Shown piece after piece: positions 27,745-36,298 of a stretch of 55,045 bases of DNA (its first letter is position 1; each line of letters begins with the position of its first letter). The stretch is from IMG/VR virus record IMGVR_UViG_3300034168_000196, positions 1-55,045 of that record; one strand, given 5' to 3'. The notes below the pieces were generated by a model that saw nothing but the letters and a program-made list of their open reading frames with translations, was not told where the DNA came from and did not search any database. Source of the DNA: a virus. A program made the position numbers and the translations under genes.

Positions 27745-28434
27745 TTATTTTTTAGTTAAATCTTCGTAATCTAAGCCCATTCCAATACCAAACCCTGCCC
27801 TTGCTGCATTAGGACCTTGTAATGATAGTACATCATTGCCATCACTTGTTTGTCCACCACTAAAGACTCTTGCTTTCATGTCTTCCCATTCTTTTTGTCC
27901 CTTGCCACTTTCAGAATTATTTTCTAAATCTACCCCTTGAATTGCTGCTAAGAATTTTTTTTCTTCATAATCTAATTCTCTTTTTGAAGACAAGGTTTGC
28001 ATAAGTTCTGGTATTGACAAAGAAGTCTCTAGTTCTTCATAGTTTTTCCATATACCCAAAGTAAATACTTCAGACTCTAATTTGGCTAAATCTAAATCAA
28101 ACCAACCTTCTTCTTTTTCTTTTGATTGTTCTTTAATCTCTACTTCTGAAGTTGAATTAAATTTAATACCCGCTGCTATTTCAATAATCTTATAAAGTGT
28201 ATTAAGGTCAATATGATCATCTAGATTTAAAAATAAATCTGGGCTATATTGTTTCATACAAACTTTACAGCATTCTAACAAGATGTCAATAGATTCTTCA
28301 TCATTTTTTGAGTTTTCAATAAGCACAAAAATATCCATAAACTCCCTCATATACTTAATCTTTAAAGGAGAACATGAGATTGTCTGATCATTAAGTAATA
28401 AAATGTCTAAAGTATTAAAAACTTTTGTAGCCAT
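27745..28434 (-). CDS. Tail assembly chaperone, long form with gpT-like extension
   Basis: A 229-residue protein. Its first 110 residues parallel the short chaperone (LKIKYMREFM, DILLECCKVCMKQYSPDL, YKIIEIAAGIKF). Residues 125-200 form an extension (WKNYEELETSLSIPELMQTL, EEKKFLAAIQGVDLE) like the T part of frameshifted G-T proteins. Here the long form is encoded in one continuous frame as a separate gene. The ATG at 28432-28434 lacks a Shine-Dalgarno sequence and sits exactly six bases after a TGC-extended TAAAAT, so a leaderless mRNA is predicted. It follows the tail-tube terminator. Confidence 0.78.
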   Translation of the reverse strand: MATKVFNTLDILLLNDQTISCSPLKIKYMREFMDIFVLIENSKNDEESIDILLECCKVCMKQYSPDLFLNLDDHIDLNTLYKIIEIAAGIKFNSTSEVEIKEQSKEKEEGWFDLDLAKLESEVFTLGIWKNYEELETSLSIPELMQTLSSKRELDYEEKKFLAAIQGVDLENNSESGKGQKEWEDMKARVFSGGQTSDGNDVLSLQGPNAARAGFGIGMGLDYEDLTKK

Positions 28435-28440
28435 TAGTTA

Positions 28441-28449
28441 ATTTTAGCA
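28441..28449 (-). promoter_or_regulatory. Leaderless extended -10 promoter for long chaperone
   Basis: The minus strand reads TGCTAAAAT, then six bases, then the ATG of the long chaperone. There is no Shine-Dalgarno sequence. The predicted transcript would begin at or next to the ATG. The element lies just past the T-tract of the tail-tube terminator. Confidence 0.55.
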
Positions 28450-28490
28450 TAAAACAACAAAACCCACTCCCGTTATGAGAGTGGGTTATT
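28450..28490 (-). terminator. Intrinsic terminator after the tail tube gene
   Basis: A perfect nine-base stem (AACCCACTC with GAGTGGGTT, 28461-28469 and 28479-28487) is followed on the minus strand by a U-rich run (TTGTTGTTTT). It lies directly after the major tail protein gene and would limit readthrough from a highly expressed gene. Confidence 0.85.
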
Positions 28491-28504
28491 GTTTACTTTT
28501 TTAT

Positions 28505-29170
28505 TTATGCGGTAGTATAGTTAGTGCCAGATCCATCATAGAAGGTACGATCAACGATCTTACCGTATGTTGCTGTTGTGTCATCTGGAAGCATACGGAA
28601 TGAAACTTCAAACATAGAAGCCTCTTCACGCTTTGCTGAAACTGTAACTGCCTCAATTGAAAGAGCACGATATCCAACATATACACGCTCTACTGAGTCA
28701 GACTTGTCTCCATCACCAGTTCCTGGACCACATGCAACAAGACCACGCTCAAGTGGTACTTCTCCAATATCTCCTGCTGAAAGTTGAAGAGTACGACCTG
28801 CTGATGTAGTTTTTGTTCCAGTCAATGCTGAATCTTTTCCTGCGGTTGCAAGAAGTAAATTTTCTAATGTTGCTTCAGCAAAAGCGGTAGCAAGAGAAAC
28901 TTGCATTCCCTGCTTGTATAGTTTAGCAACGTCAAGAACCTGATCTACGGCTACCTCGCCGAAATCTGGTGTGAAGGTCAATTCAAGACCATTCATTGTA
29001 TAGCCAACATTTGTAAAGTCTGGGTCTACAGAAAGTGTAGATTTGTAAGACTCTGTAGCAACAAATGATGGAATTGCTGTTGCACCTGTTGGTGTAAGTT
29101 TGTAGTCTGCAACGAAAATTGCTGCTGCACCTACGATAATATTTGTAGACGTACCACGTGAATATGCCAT
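28505..29170 (-). CDS. Major tail (tube) protein
   Basis: A 221-residue beta-rich protein between the tail-completion genes and the assembly chaperones, the usual place of the tail tube subunit. The sequence suits a tube-protein beta barrel, with an LELTFTPDFGEV segment, a loop near 120-140 and a C-terminal FEVSFRMLPDD strand. It has its own promoter about 70 bases upstream, a GGAG ribosome-binding site and a strong terminator downstream, as expected for an abundant virion protein. The assignment rests mainly on position, size and composition. Confidence 0.82.
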   Translation of the reverse strand: MAYSRGTSTNIIVGAAAIFVADYKLTPTGATAIPSFVATESYKSTLSVDPDFTNVGYTMNGLELTFTPDFGEVAVDQVLDVAKLYKQGMQVSLATAFAEATLENLLLATAGKDSALTGTKTTSAGRTLQLSAGDIGEVPLERGLVACGPGTGDGDKSDSVERVYVGYRALSIEAVTVSAKREEASMFEVSFRMLPDDTTATYGKIVDRTFYDGSGTNYTTA

Positions 29171-29212
29171 TTTTAACTCCTTTTTTCAATTTTTTTTCTA
29201 TATTAAGTTATC

Positions 29213-29231
29213 AAAGCATTATTAATGCCTT
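29213..29231 (-). promoter_or_regulatory. Hairpin in the leader of the tail tube mRNA
   Basis: AAGGCATT, three bases, then AATGCTTT form an eight-pair stem (one G-U pair) in the minus-strand leader of the tail tube gene, just after the predicted start. It is not followed by a U-run, so it is probably not a terminator. It may stabilise the message. Confidence 0.4.
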
Positions 29232-29240
29232 CTCTAAACT

Positions 29241-29249
29241 ATTATATCA
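29241..29249 (-). promoter_or_regulatory. Extended -10 promoter (TGATATAAT) for the tail tube gene
   Basis: TATAAT at 29241-29246, extended by TGA, lies 70 bases before the tail tube ATG. No -35 match is seen at 17 bases. The predicted leader is about 64 bases and contains the hairpin and the GGAG ribosome-binding site. Confidence 0.6.
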
Positions 29250-29255
29250 GCCTTT

Positions 29256-29861
29256 TTATGTATAATATGGATCTAGGTTATTAATAGTATGATAGTCATA
29301 CTCAATAATAAACTTATTAAGAGTAAGTCCACGAAGAGAGGATAGTTCCGTTAGGTCTCTAACCTCTTCAAGTTGATATACCTTGATGTCATGAAAATAT
29401 ACATTGTTTGTCAGTGGATTGTTTAAACTTTTTTCAAGAAGATCTTTATATAATGCTGTATCTGAATCGTTTTGATTAAGCCTGCACCAACGGTTCAGGT
29501 CTTCTGCTGATGCGTCTGCTCTATCTAGTAATTGAGACAAAATTGTGCTAACATCTAAAATTTTGCTGGGAGTTGAATATACATAGTATAATAACTGCTC
29601 GCACTTAAGAGGATACAAATTAGTTCTTCTATATCTAATAAGTCTATCATATTGAACAATTACGTCTGGTTGTTGACTTAATGCAATTCCCTCATCGTCA
29701 TACTGTGTTGGTATGTCTACTCTGTTTTTGCTTAAATCATCAATTGCTGCTGGATTAGATGGTATTGTTAAAACACTAAGCCCATATTCATTTAATACTG
29801 CTTGAATGTAAGCATTTATCCAAATTGGTGGAAATGGTAAATTTACTACATCTTTTGGCAT
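29256..29861 (-). CDS. Tail terminator-like protein
   Basis: A 201-residue protein just before the tail tube gene. In long-tailed phages this slot usually holds the tail terminator, which caps the growing tube. The protein mixes helices and strands, with conserved-looking segments PDVIVQYDRLIRYRR and LLYYVYSTP, and a C-terminal FIIEYDYHT strand. It is separated from the gene before it by one base. Family membership is inferred from gene order and size. Confidence 0.6.
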   Translation of the reverse strand: MPKDVVNLPFPPIWINAYIQAVLNEYGLSVLTIPSNPAAIDDLSKNRVDIPTQYDDEGIALSQQPDVIVQYDRLIRYRRTNLYPLKCEQLLYYVYSTPSKILDVSTILSQLLDRADASAEDLNRWCRLNQNDSDTALYKDLLEKSLNNPLTNNVYFHDIKVYQLEEVRDLTELSSLRGLTLNKFIIEYDYHTINNLDPYYT

Positions 29862-29862
29862 T

Positions 29863-30540
29863 TTACTCTACCCCCACATTAATATTTGTAATCCAACGAT
29901 AGCCGACTTCTCTACCCTTTGATTTTCCAATATTTGATCCTGCTTGTAAGTTTTTCTTGTACACTTGTGGATTGCTTAAATGATCATAAATTCCAGAAGC
30001 CCTTAGAAATGTTTGTTTAAAATAATAATTCATAAAGTTATCAAATGTTTTTTCATAGGACCCTTGAACCCAGTCTCCTCCAGGATTTGAAACATTAACT
30101 GGATTTTTTGTAAAAATTTGTTCTCCCCCAACATTAAAAGAAAGTACGGAAGCATTTCTTGGTTTAATTACAACTGGTTGGCCGTACTCCATAATTCTTG
30201 CTTTGTTGTAGAACGGAACCAAAGAACCTTGCTTAATTGATGTTGATTGTTTAAAATCAGACTTAATCGATAATCCAAGATTGCTTACGGTATGAGTAAC
30301 TTGAAAAAGTCTTTTAGATGCCATTCCAACCTTGCCCCATTCATAAACATGGTGCATAGACATTGGATCCATTTTTGCATTTGCATCAACAAACATCTTT
30401 AATGCTTCTACTGTGTCTTTTCCTAAGTTATTTAAAAATACTGTTTTTCCTTTTTGTGCCCCTTCAAAAAATCCAAAAGAATAATCAACAATATTATTCA
30501 TCTTTTTCATAAATTTTTTATCATCAAATTTAACTTGCAT
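29863..30540 (-). CDS. HK97 gp10-like neck/tail completion protein
   Basis: A 225-residue protein in the connector gene run. The N-terminal helix (MQVKFDDKKFMKKMNNIVDYSF), the central strand set near residues 120-150 (NASVLSFNVGGEQIF) and the F-x-x-Y-x-KQ-x-F helix match the general layout of HK97 gp10-like proteins, here longer than usual. A TAATG-like junction joins it to the gene before. The role at the head-tail neck is inferred from order. Confidence 0.58.
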   Translation of the reverse strand: MQVKFDDKKFMKKMNNIVDYSFGFFEGAQKGKTVFLNNLGKDTVEALKMFVDANAKMDPMSMHHVYEWGKVGMASKRLFQVTHTVSNLGLSIKSDFKQSTSIKQGSLVPFYNKARIMEYGQPVVIKPRNASVLSFNVGGEQIFTKNPVNVSNPGGDWVQGSYEKTFDNFMNYYFKQTFLRASGIYDHLSNPQVYKKNLQAGSNIGKSKGREVGYRWITNINVGVE

Positions 30541-30986
30541 TAGTCAGCCCCACTTTGGTTTTCTGTTCTTCGTAAAACAACCTTGTAGTAATCTATTGTA
30601 CCAAAAGGGTTTACTACTGGATCATAAGTAGCAATTTCATAAATTGTACCTTTTCCAGAACGCTCTCCAGAAGTTTCTTGATATATGAGTTCGTCCATAC
30701 TGTTTCTTATATTTGTAATAATAATGTTTGTAAGTGAGTTACTCTCTTTATTTGTTGATTTACGAATGTCATTTTTAATTCTTCCAATAAGCATGTTTTC
30801 ATTTTTTGTAAAAATCTTTGCCTTAATGTCTTCTGCTAATGCAGTTCCTCCTGAAGTAAAATTAACAATAACGCTTTTGTCAAAAATCCAATTCTTTAAA
30901 CCAGATCCATACATATCACGTTGAATAGTTGGATAGTATATGTCTGCAATCATTGGATACAAAAAATCTGTTGCTTCGCATGACAT
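30540..30986 (-). CDS. Head-to-tail stopper-like protein
   Basis: A 148-residue protein third after the capsid gene. The beta-rich layout (YPMIADIYYPTIQRDMYG near the start, VVLRRTE near the end) and position fit the head-closure or stopper proteins that plug the portal after packaging. It shares one base with each neighbour. No catalytic or binding motif is visible, so the call rests on context. Confidence 0.6.
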   Translation of the reverse strand: MSCEATDFLYPMIADIYYPTIQRDMYGSGLKNWIFDKSVIVNFTSGGTALAEDIKAKIFTKNENMLIGRIKNDIRKSTNKESNSLTNIIITNIRNSMDELIYQETSGERSGKGTIYEIATYDPVVNPFGTIDYYKVVLRRTENQSGAD

Positions 30987-31912
30987 TACAGCACACCAAT
31001 TTTAACTCTGGAATCTGCTATATACTTTGAAAGGATTTTATCAACTAAAAGATTTCCAGTACCATCTAATATTGATTTATGAAACTGAAGTTTAAATTGA
31101 TCTGTATTATAAGTAGTTACATATCTCTTATAGTAATCAAGTTTGCCACAACGAATGTCATCTATTAACATTAATGTTGCTTCTTTAATGTCAAGAGGAA
31201 CTACTTTAAATCCCGTTTCTAAAACAAAAGTAAAATCTGATTGGTTGTCAAAAGAGTTGCCGTAGCCGATTGGTCCAAGCCAGTCTGACTGGGCAGTTGG
31301 TAAAAACAAAGGAGCCTGCTCTGATCTGTTATATTCTTCTCCTGGCAAATCTTTAATAACCGCAGTTCCATTATCACTTAACTTAAAGGTAATTCCAAAA
31401 ATTGCTGGGGTTGCTAGACTGCTGTCATAGTGAAGAATGTTGTCTTGATATACTTTTAAAACTTTATGACTTTTATAGTTAATTGGTGCATAGTCAGTTC
31501 CAAGTCCTACATACTCAATTATTTTCTTTTTATAATAAAATCCCTCTTCAAGAACTGCGTCAATAATAGATCTTGCTAAAAATTCTTGTTTTTTATATTC
31601 TGCAATTTCAGTTGCTGTAGTTGCTAAATCATTTGGATCAGCATATGGTCTATAAATTTCAAGGCTATCTTGAACAACAATGTCTGCGCCTGCTCCACTT
31701 TCGGCTTCATAGATTGTAAGGGTATAAGATCCATCATATTTTACGTAGTCGTCATCTAAAACATAAGATACTTTTTTGTTGGCATTTGAGGTAACTTCTT
31801 CTTCAATTTCTGTAAAATCTGGGCTTTCAATAACTAATAAGTAATCAGCATAGGCACTTGGAACATCATAGGTGATAGTGATTGGGTATGGCGGAAGTCT
31901 CAGTACTTGCAT
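30986..31912 (-). CDS. Head-to-tail adaptor-like protein
   Basis: A 308-residue protein, longer than a typical head-tail adaptor. The first 95 residues look like an Ig-type domain (ITITYDVPSAYADYLLVI, SYTLTIYEAESG). The later helical part (about 100-130 and 235-300, with AEYKKQEFLARSIIDAVL and KEATLMLIDDIRCG) resembles the helical bundle of gp6/gp15-like adaptors. It is joined to both neighbours by one-base overlaps. An Ig domain fused to an adaptor would decorate the neck; this is inference. Confidence 0.6.
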   Translation of the reverse strand: MQVLRLPPYPITITYDVPSAYADYLLVIESPDFTEIEEEVTSNANKKVSYVLDDDYVKYDGSYTLTIYEAESGAGADIVVQDSLEIYRPYADPNDLATTATEIAEYKKQEFLARSIIDAVLEEGFYYKKKIIEYVGLGTDYAPINYKSHKVLKVYQDNILHYDSSLATPAIFGITFKLSDNGTAVIKDLPGEEYNRSEQAPLFLPTAQSDWLGPIGYGNSFDNQSDFTFVLETGFKVVPLDIKEATLMLIDDIRCGKLDYYKRYVTTYNTDQFKLQFHKSILDGTGNLLVDKILSKYIADSRVKIGVL

Positions 31913-32136
31913 TATTTAATACCATAGTGCTTTGCAAGTTCTAAAGCGCTGGCCTCTCTAACTGATTTGTGTTGTAAATAAATATCAATAAATTCTGTTT
32001 TAACAATATTATAGCCTTGATCTATGTGTCCATACTTATCAAAATGAAGATTTTTATCAGAGTAAATTACTGCCTGACTATTTTGTTCTTTAACTTCAAC
32101 AACCTTTTCTGGTGTTGTTTTTTTTACAGTTGACAT
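31912..32136 (-). CDS. Small head-module protein, unknown
   Basis: A 74-residue protein just after the capsid gene and its terminator. It has a charged N-terminus and a C-terminal helix (REASALELAKHYGIK). I do not recognise a family. It has an AAAGGAG ribosome-binding site and its own TGATATAAT promoter. The frame is tightly linked to the adaptor gene (TAATG). Confidence 0.72.
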   Translation of the reverse strand: MSTVKKTTPEKVVEVKEQNSQAVIYSDKNLHFDKYGHIDQGYNIVKTEFIDIYLQHKSVREASALELAKHYGIK

Positions 32137-32153
32137 TTTACTCCTTTGTTATT

Positions 32154-32162
32154 ATTATATCA
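32154..32162 (-). promoter_or_regulatory. Extended -10 promoter (TGATATAAT) for connector genes
   Basis: TATAAT at 32154-32159 with TGA upstream lies 17 bases before the ATG of the 74-residue protein gene, just past the capsid terminator. The predicted leader of about 11 bases keeps the AAAGGAG site. It restarts transcription for the connector genes. Confidence 0.65.
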
Positions 32163-32170
32163 GATTTAAT

Positions 32171-32201
32171 TAAAAAGGGCAGAGAACGAATCCCCTGCCC
32201 T
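32171..32201 (-). terminator. Intrinsic terminator after the major capsid gene
   Basis: A seven-base stem (AGGGCAG with CTGCCCT, at 32176-32182 and 32195-32201) is followed on the minus strand by TTTTTAATT. It lies 17 bases after the capsid stop and would separate high capsid transcription from the connector genes. Confidence 0.82.
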
Positions 32202-32218
32202 AGATAATTGCTTAATGA

Positions 32219-33331
32219 TTAGGAAGCAGCAATGTCCTTGTAGGCAATTGCATCTTCTTCTTCAATTTGAACACCAAAACGTACAAATACGGTGTATTCA
32301 ATTGTATCTTTCTTTGGAACATATTGACGATTGACGGTAATATCCCGTTGGAATCCCCAAATACGGTTCTGTGGGAAAGTAAGATCGACATAATCTGCTG
32401 GGTAGTAAGGAACTTCCATTACGTCAACGCCAAGTACACGAGTGGTACGGGCTCCTCCGAATGTTTGTCCTACGCCATCAAGATAGTCTTGACGATTTGC
32501 TTGTGTGCTACCGTTACGGCTTGAGAAAGCCTCAGAAATAGCATCTGCAAGAGTACCGTTGTTACGTACGATGCTTTGGAAAACATCTGTACCTGCATAG
32601 AACTTAAGATTGTTCTTAAGTGCACGATACTTACGTGGCATTGCATTGATAATGCCTTGCATAACTGGAGTTGTCCAGTTATCGCTTGTAACTGCTGGAA
32701 GAACTGAATCGTGTGCATCTCCATTAGTTGTGATTTTGTTAACAAAACCATCCATAATAGAAAGGAATGATCCTGTTGAACCATCTCCGTTAATAGCCAA
32801 GTCTTCGATATCATTACCGAATGCGTTGGTCATCAAACGAACAAGATGATCTTCAAGAGCAGCCCCTTCAATATTATCTTCTAGACCTTCTGATGTAACT
32901 TCCCAATCAAGACGAATCTTTTTGGTTGTCAATTCTACTTTAGAAAAAGTAGCACCAGCGTTTGTATATGCACCACTGCCTTGAGCAGCAGCACGAATTA
33001 CACGCTCACCAACGTTAACTTTTTCAAGTTCCATTGTATTTGCTCGCATTGTAACTCTACGTCCGTCTTTTGCAAGAACAGTTGCATCCCAAACATAGTC
33101 AATAAATTGACGAGCCTGTTCAGGTCGTAGAATTCCACTACCTGCTGCACCCGAAGGATTTACAGCGTTTGGTCCGGATGTGACTCCAGAAAGAGCAGTA
33201 GGAATATTTCCTAAAATTCCTGATGCTGGAGTTGCTACTCCACCAATTCCACCGGAGGCAAATCCACCCTCAGCGTTATAAGCGCCTGGTACGGAAACTC
33301 CTGGTTGATTTTTAATGATTTCTTCTGACAT
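32219..33331 (-). CDS. Major capsid protein (HK97 fold)
   Basis: A 370-residue protein following the prohead protease gene, the standard place for the HK97-fold capsid subunit. The first 60 residues are rich in Gly, Ala and Ser, which may be a processed or flexible arm. The core has the expected N-arm, E-loop-like strands (RVTMRANTMELEKVNVG) and a P-domain helix (GAALEDHLVRLMTNAFGNDIEDLAINGDG). It ends with an A-domain (PRKYRALKNNLKFYAG) and a C-terminal FVRFGVQIEEEDAIAY strand. The ATG at 33329-33331 has a very strong GGAGGTG site; an in-frame TTG 15 bases upstream is not needed. A terminator follows. Confidence 0.9.
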   Translation of the reverse strand: MSEEIIKNQPGVSVPGAYNAEGGFASGGIGGVATPASGILGNIPTALSGVTSGPNAVNPSGAAGSGILRPEQARQFIDYVWDATVLAKDGRRVTMRANTMELEKVNVGERVIRAAAQGSGAYTNAGATFSKVELTTKKIRLDWEVTSEGLEDNIEGAALEDHLVRLMTNAFGNDIEDLAINGDGSTGSFLSIMDGFVNKITTNGDAHDSVLPAVTSDNWTTPVMQGIINAMPRKYRALKNNLKFYAGTDVFQSIVRNNGTLADAISEAFSSRNGSTQANRQDYLDGVGQTFGGARTTRVLGVDVMEVPYYPADYVDLTFPQNRIWGFQRDITVNRQYVPKKDTIEYTVFVRFGVQIEEEDAIAYKDIAAS

Positions 33332-33354
33332 ATTGTTCACCTCCAAGTGAATTT

Positions 33355-34653
33355 CTACTTAAACAGGTCGGAGTCTGTGAGGAACCGTCCGCCCCATATT
33401 GATTTTTGAACCATCTCTGGTTCCTGAACAATCTCACCGAGATCGCCAGACTTGCGGAAAGCGGTGTCTTGCTCTACAGCATCCACTCTCTTTCCAAATT
33501 CATTGTAAGAATCCTTAACTTCTTTAACCTCACCGGAAATGTTTTGGATTGACTTACTTAGATCAGCAATTTGAGCCTGTAGGCTTAATACAGTCTCTTC
33601 ATTTAATGATTTAACCATTGCTGTTAGATCGCCAAAGGCATTAGCAAGAGTATTCTTGATTTCAGCAATTGCTTCAACTGCAGTGTCATCAGATTTAGCG
33701 ATCTCTTCTGTTTTTTCAACAGTCTCGACAACTTCTTCTGATTTAACAATCTCAGTTTCAACAACTGCCTCATTTGTTTCAACTGCAACAGTTTCTGCAA
33801 CTTCAGCATCTACGCTTTTAGTTACAACTGTCTCAGTTGCCTCTGGTACGACCTCAACATTATCAACAACGTTTGTTGTCTCTTCTGTCATAGGACTTAC
33901 CTCCTTTTGCATCTTAATTGCACTAATGCCTTTTGCACTATCAACTAAGAACTTTATCATTTTATCTTTGTCTGTATCAGACTTTTCAACAAAACCTATA
34001 TTTTTCATTTGACTTCCACTTGTAGGACTTAATTCAAAATCATTATCTGAAATCATAATTAGTCCAGATTCTTTATCCCAAAAAACATTTTCTACGGCTA
34101 GATCGGCGATGTCGCCTTTCATAACGTTTATTCCATCAACTTTTTCAATTGACACAACACTAGCAAATTGATTTGCTGGGCTATCAACAAGAGATAGTTC
34201 AAATAAATCATAATCTTTAATAATTCTAATTGGACGATCTACCTTTTCATCATATCCATCATCCCATTTATTCATAATTCCACCGATTGAAAATCCAGAA
34301 AGGGTGCCATCTAAAACCTTTTCCCAAGTGTTTTGCGCTCCTTTTGAAACGTAAGCAGAAACAAAAACTCCTGAGTAAAACTTTTTTGAGTCGGCATCAA
34401 AGTACTTATCTTCTTTAAATGAAACCATCTTGCCAACTGCAGATGGTTGATGCATTTCTCTTATATTTCCTTTAAAAGCAGCAAATGCTTTTATGCTTGC
34501 ATCGCTTGTTACAATGTCATTTTGTTTGTCTAAATTATCAAGAGTTGCAAATCCCGAAACAATTCTGCGCTCTTGATCAATCTTTGAGATTGGCATAGAC
34601 AATCTAAGATTGTTGCCATCCGATTTCCAATGCGCTTTATTAATGATATCCAT
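33355..34653 (-). CDS. Prohead protease fused to a scaffold-like C-terminal region
   Basis: A 432-residue protein. Residues 1-180 are an HK97-type prohead protease with the likely catalytic histidine H68 (REMHQP) and serine S122 (SGFSIGG), then a FELSLVDSPAN strand. Residues 255-330 are rich in Val, Glu and Thr. Residues 330-405 form coiled coil (LSLQAQIADLSKSIQNISGE), the usual delta or scaffold domain that guides capsid assembly and is then digested. The total length is that of a fused protease-scaffold. The start is nine bases after TGGTATAAT, with AAGGA between them. Confidence 0.88.
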   Translation of the reverse strand: MDIINKAHWKSDGNNLRLSMPISKIDQERRIVSGFATLDNLDKQNDIVTSDASIKAFAAFKGNIREMHQPSAVGKMVSFKEDKYFDADSKKFYSGVFVSAYVSKGAQNTWEKVLDGTLSGFSIGGIMNKWDDGYDEKVDRPIRIIKDYDLFELSLVDSPANQFASVVSIEKVDGINVMKGDIADLAVENVFWDKESGLIMISDNDFELSPTSGSQMKNIGFVEKSDTDKDKMIKFLVDSAKGISAIKMQKEVSPMTEETTNVVDNVEVVPEATETVVTKSVDAEVAETVAVETNEAVVETEIVKSEEVVETVEKTEEIAKSDDTAVEAIAEIKNTLANAFGDLTAMVKSLNEETVLSLQAQIADLSKSIQNISGEVKEVKDSYNEFGKRVDAVEQDTAFRKSGDLGEIVQEPEMVQKSIWGGRFLTDSDLFK

Positions 34654-34662
34654 ATCCTTACT

Positions 34663-34671
34663 ATTATACCA
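34663..34671 (-). promoter_or_regulatory. Extended -10 promoter (TGGTATAAT) for protease and capsid genes
   Basis: TATAAT at 34663-34668 with TGG upstream sits nine bases before the protease ATG. AAGGA lies in the gap. No -35 is seen at 17 bases. Depending on the exact start site, the message is either nearly leaderless or carries a very short leader. Confidence 0.55.
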
Positions 34672-34690
34672 ACTATTTTAATACTTTTTA

Positions 34691-36298
34691 TTAATTAGAA
34701 GATCTGCCTTCGCCTTGTGCATTTCTTCCAGCAATTGTGGATGGGCTATCAGAATTATTGTTTGCTCTTTGGGAATCTCTTTCTCTATTCCCTGCTAAGT
34801 TTGCTCTAGCATCTGTTTCTTGTCTTGGACTCATTTCAAATGGGATATCTCCATCTTTAATTTGTGGCAATCCAAGTTTCTCTCTTGCTTCATTTGGCAT
34901 CATTACTTGGGTCTTAACATACCGTTCAAGAATTTGAGACTGAGAAATTTCATCAGTAAGCGTAAGTTCGTTAAATTTAAGTTCAAGAATGTCGGTTTTT
35001 TCACGAATAATTTTGTTAATTAGTTTTGATATTTCATTCTGTGCTGGACGAGAAACCTGTTCTTTAAATGTGCGATCCTGTGCAAGTGCGTTGGCAATTG
35101 ACCCAGAATCTCCTCCACCCAATTTAGACAATGGAACCTGATGGGCCACTAGAATATCGTTTCTGTTTTGAAGTCTATATTCTTTAAAAGATCCTTCTTG
35201 AACGCCATTTTCAATTGGCTTCATGTCAAACTCAACTTTACTATTTTCAGTATCTCCTGGAAGCGGAATATACAAAGTTCTGTGAGACTGACCTTTTAAT
35301 CCAGTTTGTAAAAATCTAAACATTTTGTCTTCTGCATCTGCACTTAACTTAGCGCCTTTAAGTGTAATGATATATCTTGGCACTGCCTTGTTCTCAAAGT
35401 AATCAATATTGTAGTTTGATGCAAGTTGATCACCAATAAGTGAAGCAAGGGCTGAAATAATATCTGGAACTCCATAATAAGTATTTAATGGAGAGTATTG
35501 CTTAAAATGAATAACCTCATTTGGTCTCGTATCTGTTGTTACAGGGTTTTGATTCTTTGCCCCAAAATTTCTAAAGTATGTAACTGATGGCTGAATAATC
35601 TGAACATATCCGTCATTTAATCTGCGAACACGCATTGTTGTTGATGGAATATGACCAATGTAACCAATCTCTCCTGTTACTTTACGACCAATTTCCATGT
35701 ATCCATTTCCAGTTGCCTGCACATCTACATAAATCTTTTCCATAATTTTTGTAAAACTGTCGTCATCGTTAAGGGTTTCTAACCAATCACGCATTTCAAT
35801 CTTTGCTCTTTCAATTCTTTTACGAGCACGACCAAGAGAATTTTCATCCTCAACGTTTTCAAGTTTTAGCATGGTACGTGAAGAAACAACAAAATCATAG
35901 CCAAGACCAACGACGTTTTCTACTTTAGCGTCGATAGCAGCATGGTTTGCAAAAGATGTATCGTAATAGTTTGCTAATTCATAAAGGTTATAGGGGGGTG
36001 TAATTACATCAAAAAGCCCATAACCATTTCTAACTGCTGTTCCTGGATTGATGGCTTTTGATTTTGTGTTATCTGTACCAGACTGAACTGCATTTGCGCT
36101 ATCTAAATATGCGGAAGTTGGATCTACTGCCTTGCCAAGAGTACGAGCAGTGCGCCTTTTAAAATTTTGATCAAGATTGTTTAAATTTTTAATAAAATCC
36201 CAGTTTTTATTAAAAGGATCGTTCTTTTTAAATTCATCCTCTTTGTCTGCAAGATTATCAATACTTGCTCCAAGATAGTACTCTTCTTCATCAATCAT
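34691..36298 (-). CDS. Portal protein (PBSX-like family)
   Basis: A protein of about 535 residues forming the dodecameric portal through which DNA is packaged. Typical segments are NLYELANYYDTSFANHAAIDAKVENVVGLG split over residues 105-135, EVIHFKQYSPLNTYYGVPDI with ISALASLIGDQLASNYN (about 265-300), and SFKEYRLQNRNDILVAHQVP (about 375-395). The C-terminal tail is long, polar and probably disordered. I choose the ATG at 36296-36298, ten bases after GGAG. Another ATG nine bases upstream would leave only one base after that site. The start overlaps the stop of the upstream gene. Confidence 0.9.
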   Translation of the reverse strand: MIDEEEYYLGASIDNLADKEDEFKKNDPFNKNWDFIKNLNNLDQNFKRRTARTLGKAVDPTSAYLDSANAVQSGTDNTKSKAINPGTAVRNGYGLFDVITPPYNLYELANYYDTSFANHAAIDAKVENVVGLGYDFVVSSRTMLKLENVEDENSLGRARKRIERAKIEMRDWLETLNDDDSFTKIMEKIYVDVQATGNGYMEIGRKVTGEIGYIGHIPSTTMRVRRLNDGYVQIIQPSVTYFRNFGAKNQNPVTTDTRPNEVIHFKQYSPLNTYYGVPDIISALASLIGDQLASNYNIDYFENKAVPRYIITLKGAKLSADAEDKMFRFLQTGLKGQSHRTLYIPLPGDTENSKVEFDMKPIENGVQEGSFKEYRLQNRNDILVAHQVPLSKLGGGDSGSIANALAQDRTFKEQVSRPAQNEISKLINKIIREKTDILELKFNELTLTDEISQSQILERYVKTQVMMPNEAREKLGLPQIKDGDIPFEMSPRQETDARANLAGNRERDSQRANNNSDSPSTIAGRNAQGEGRSSN

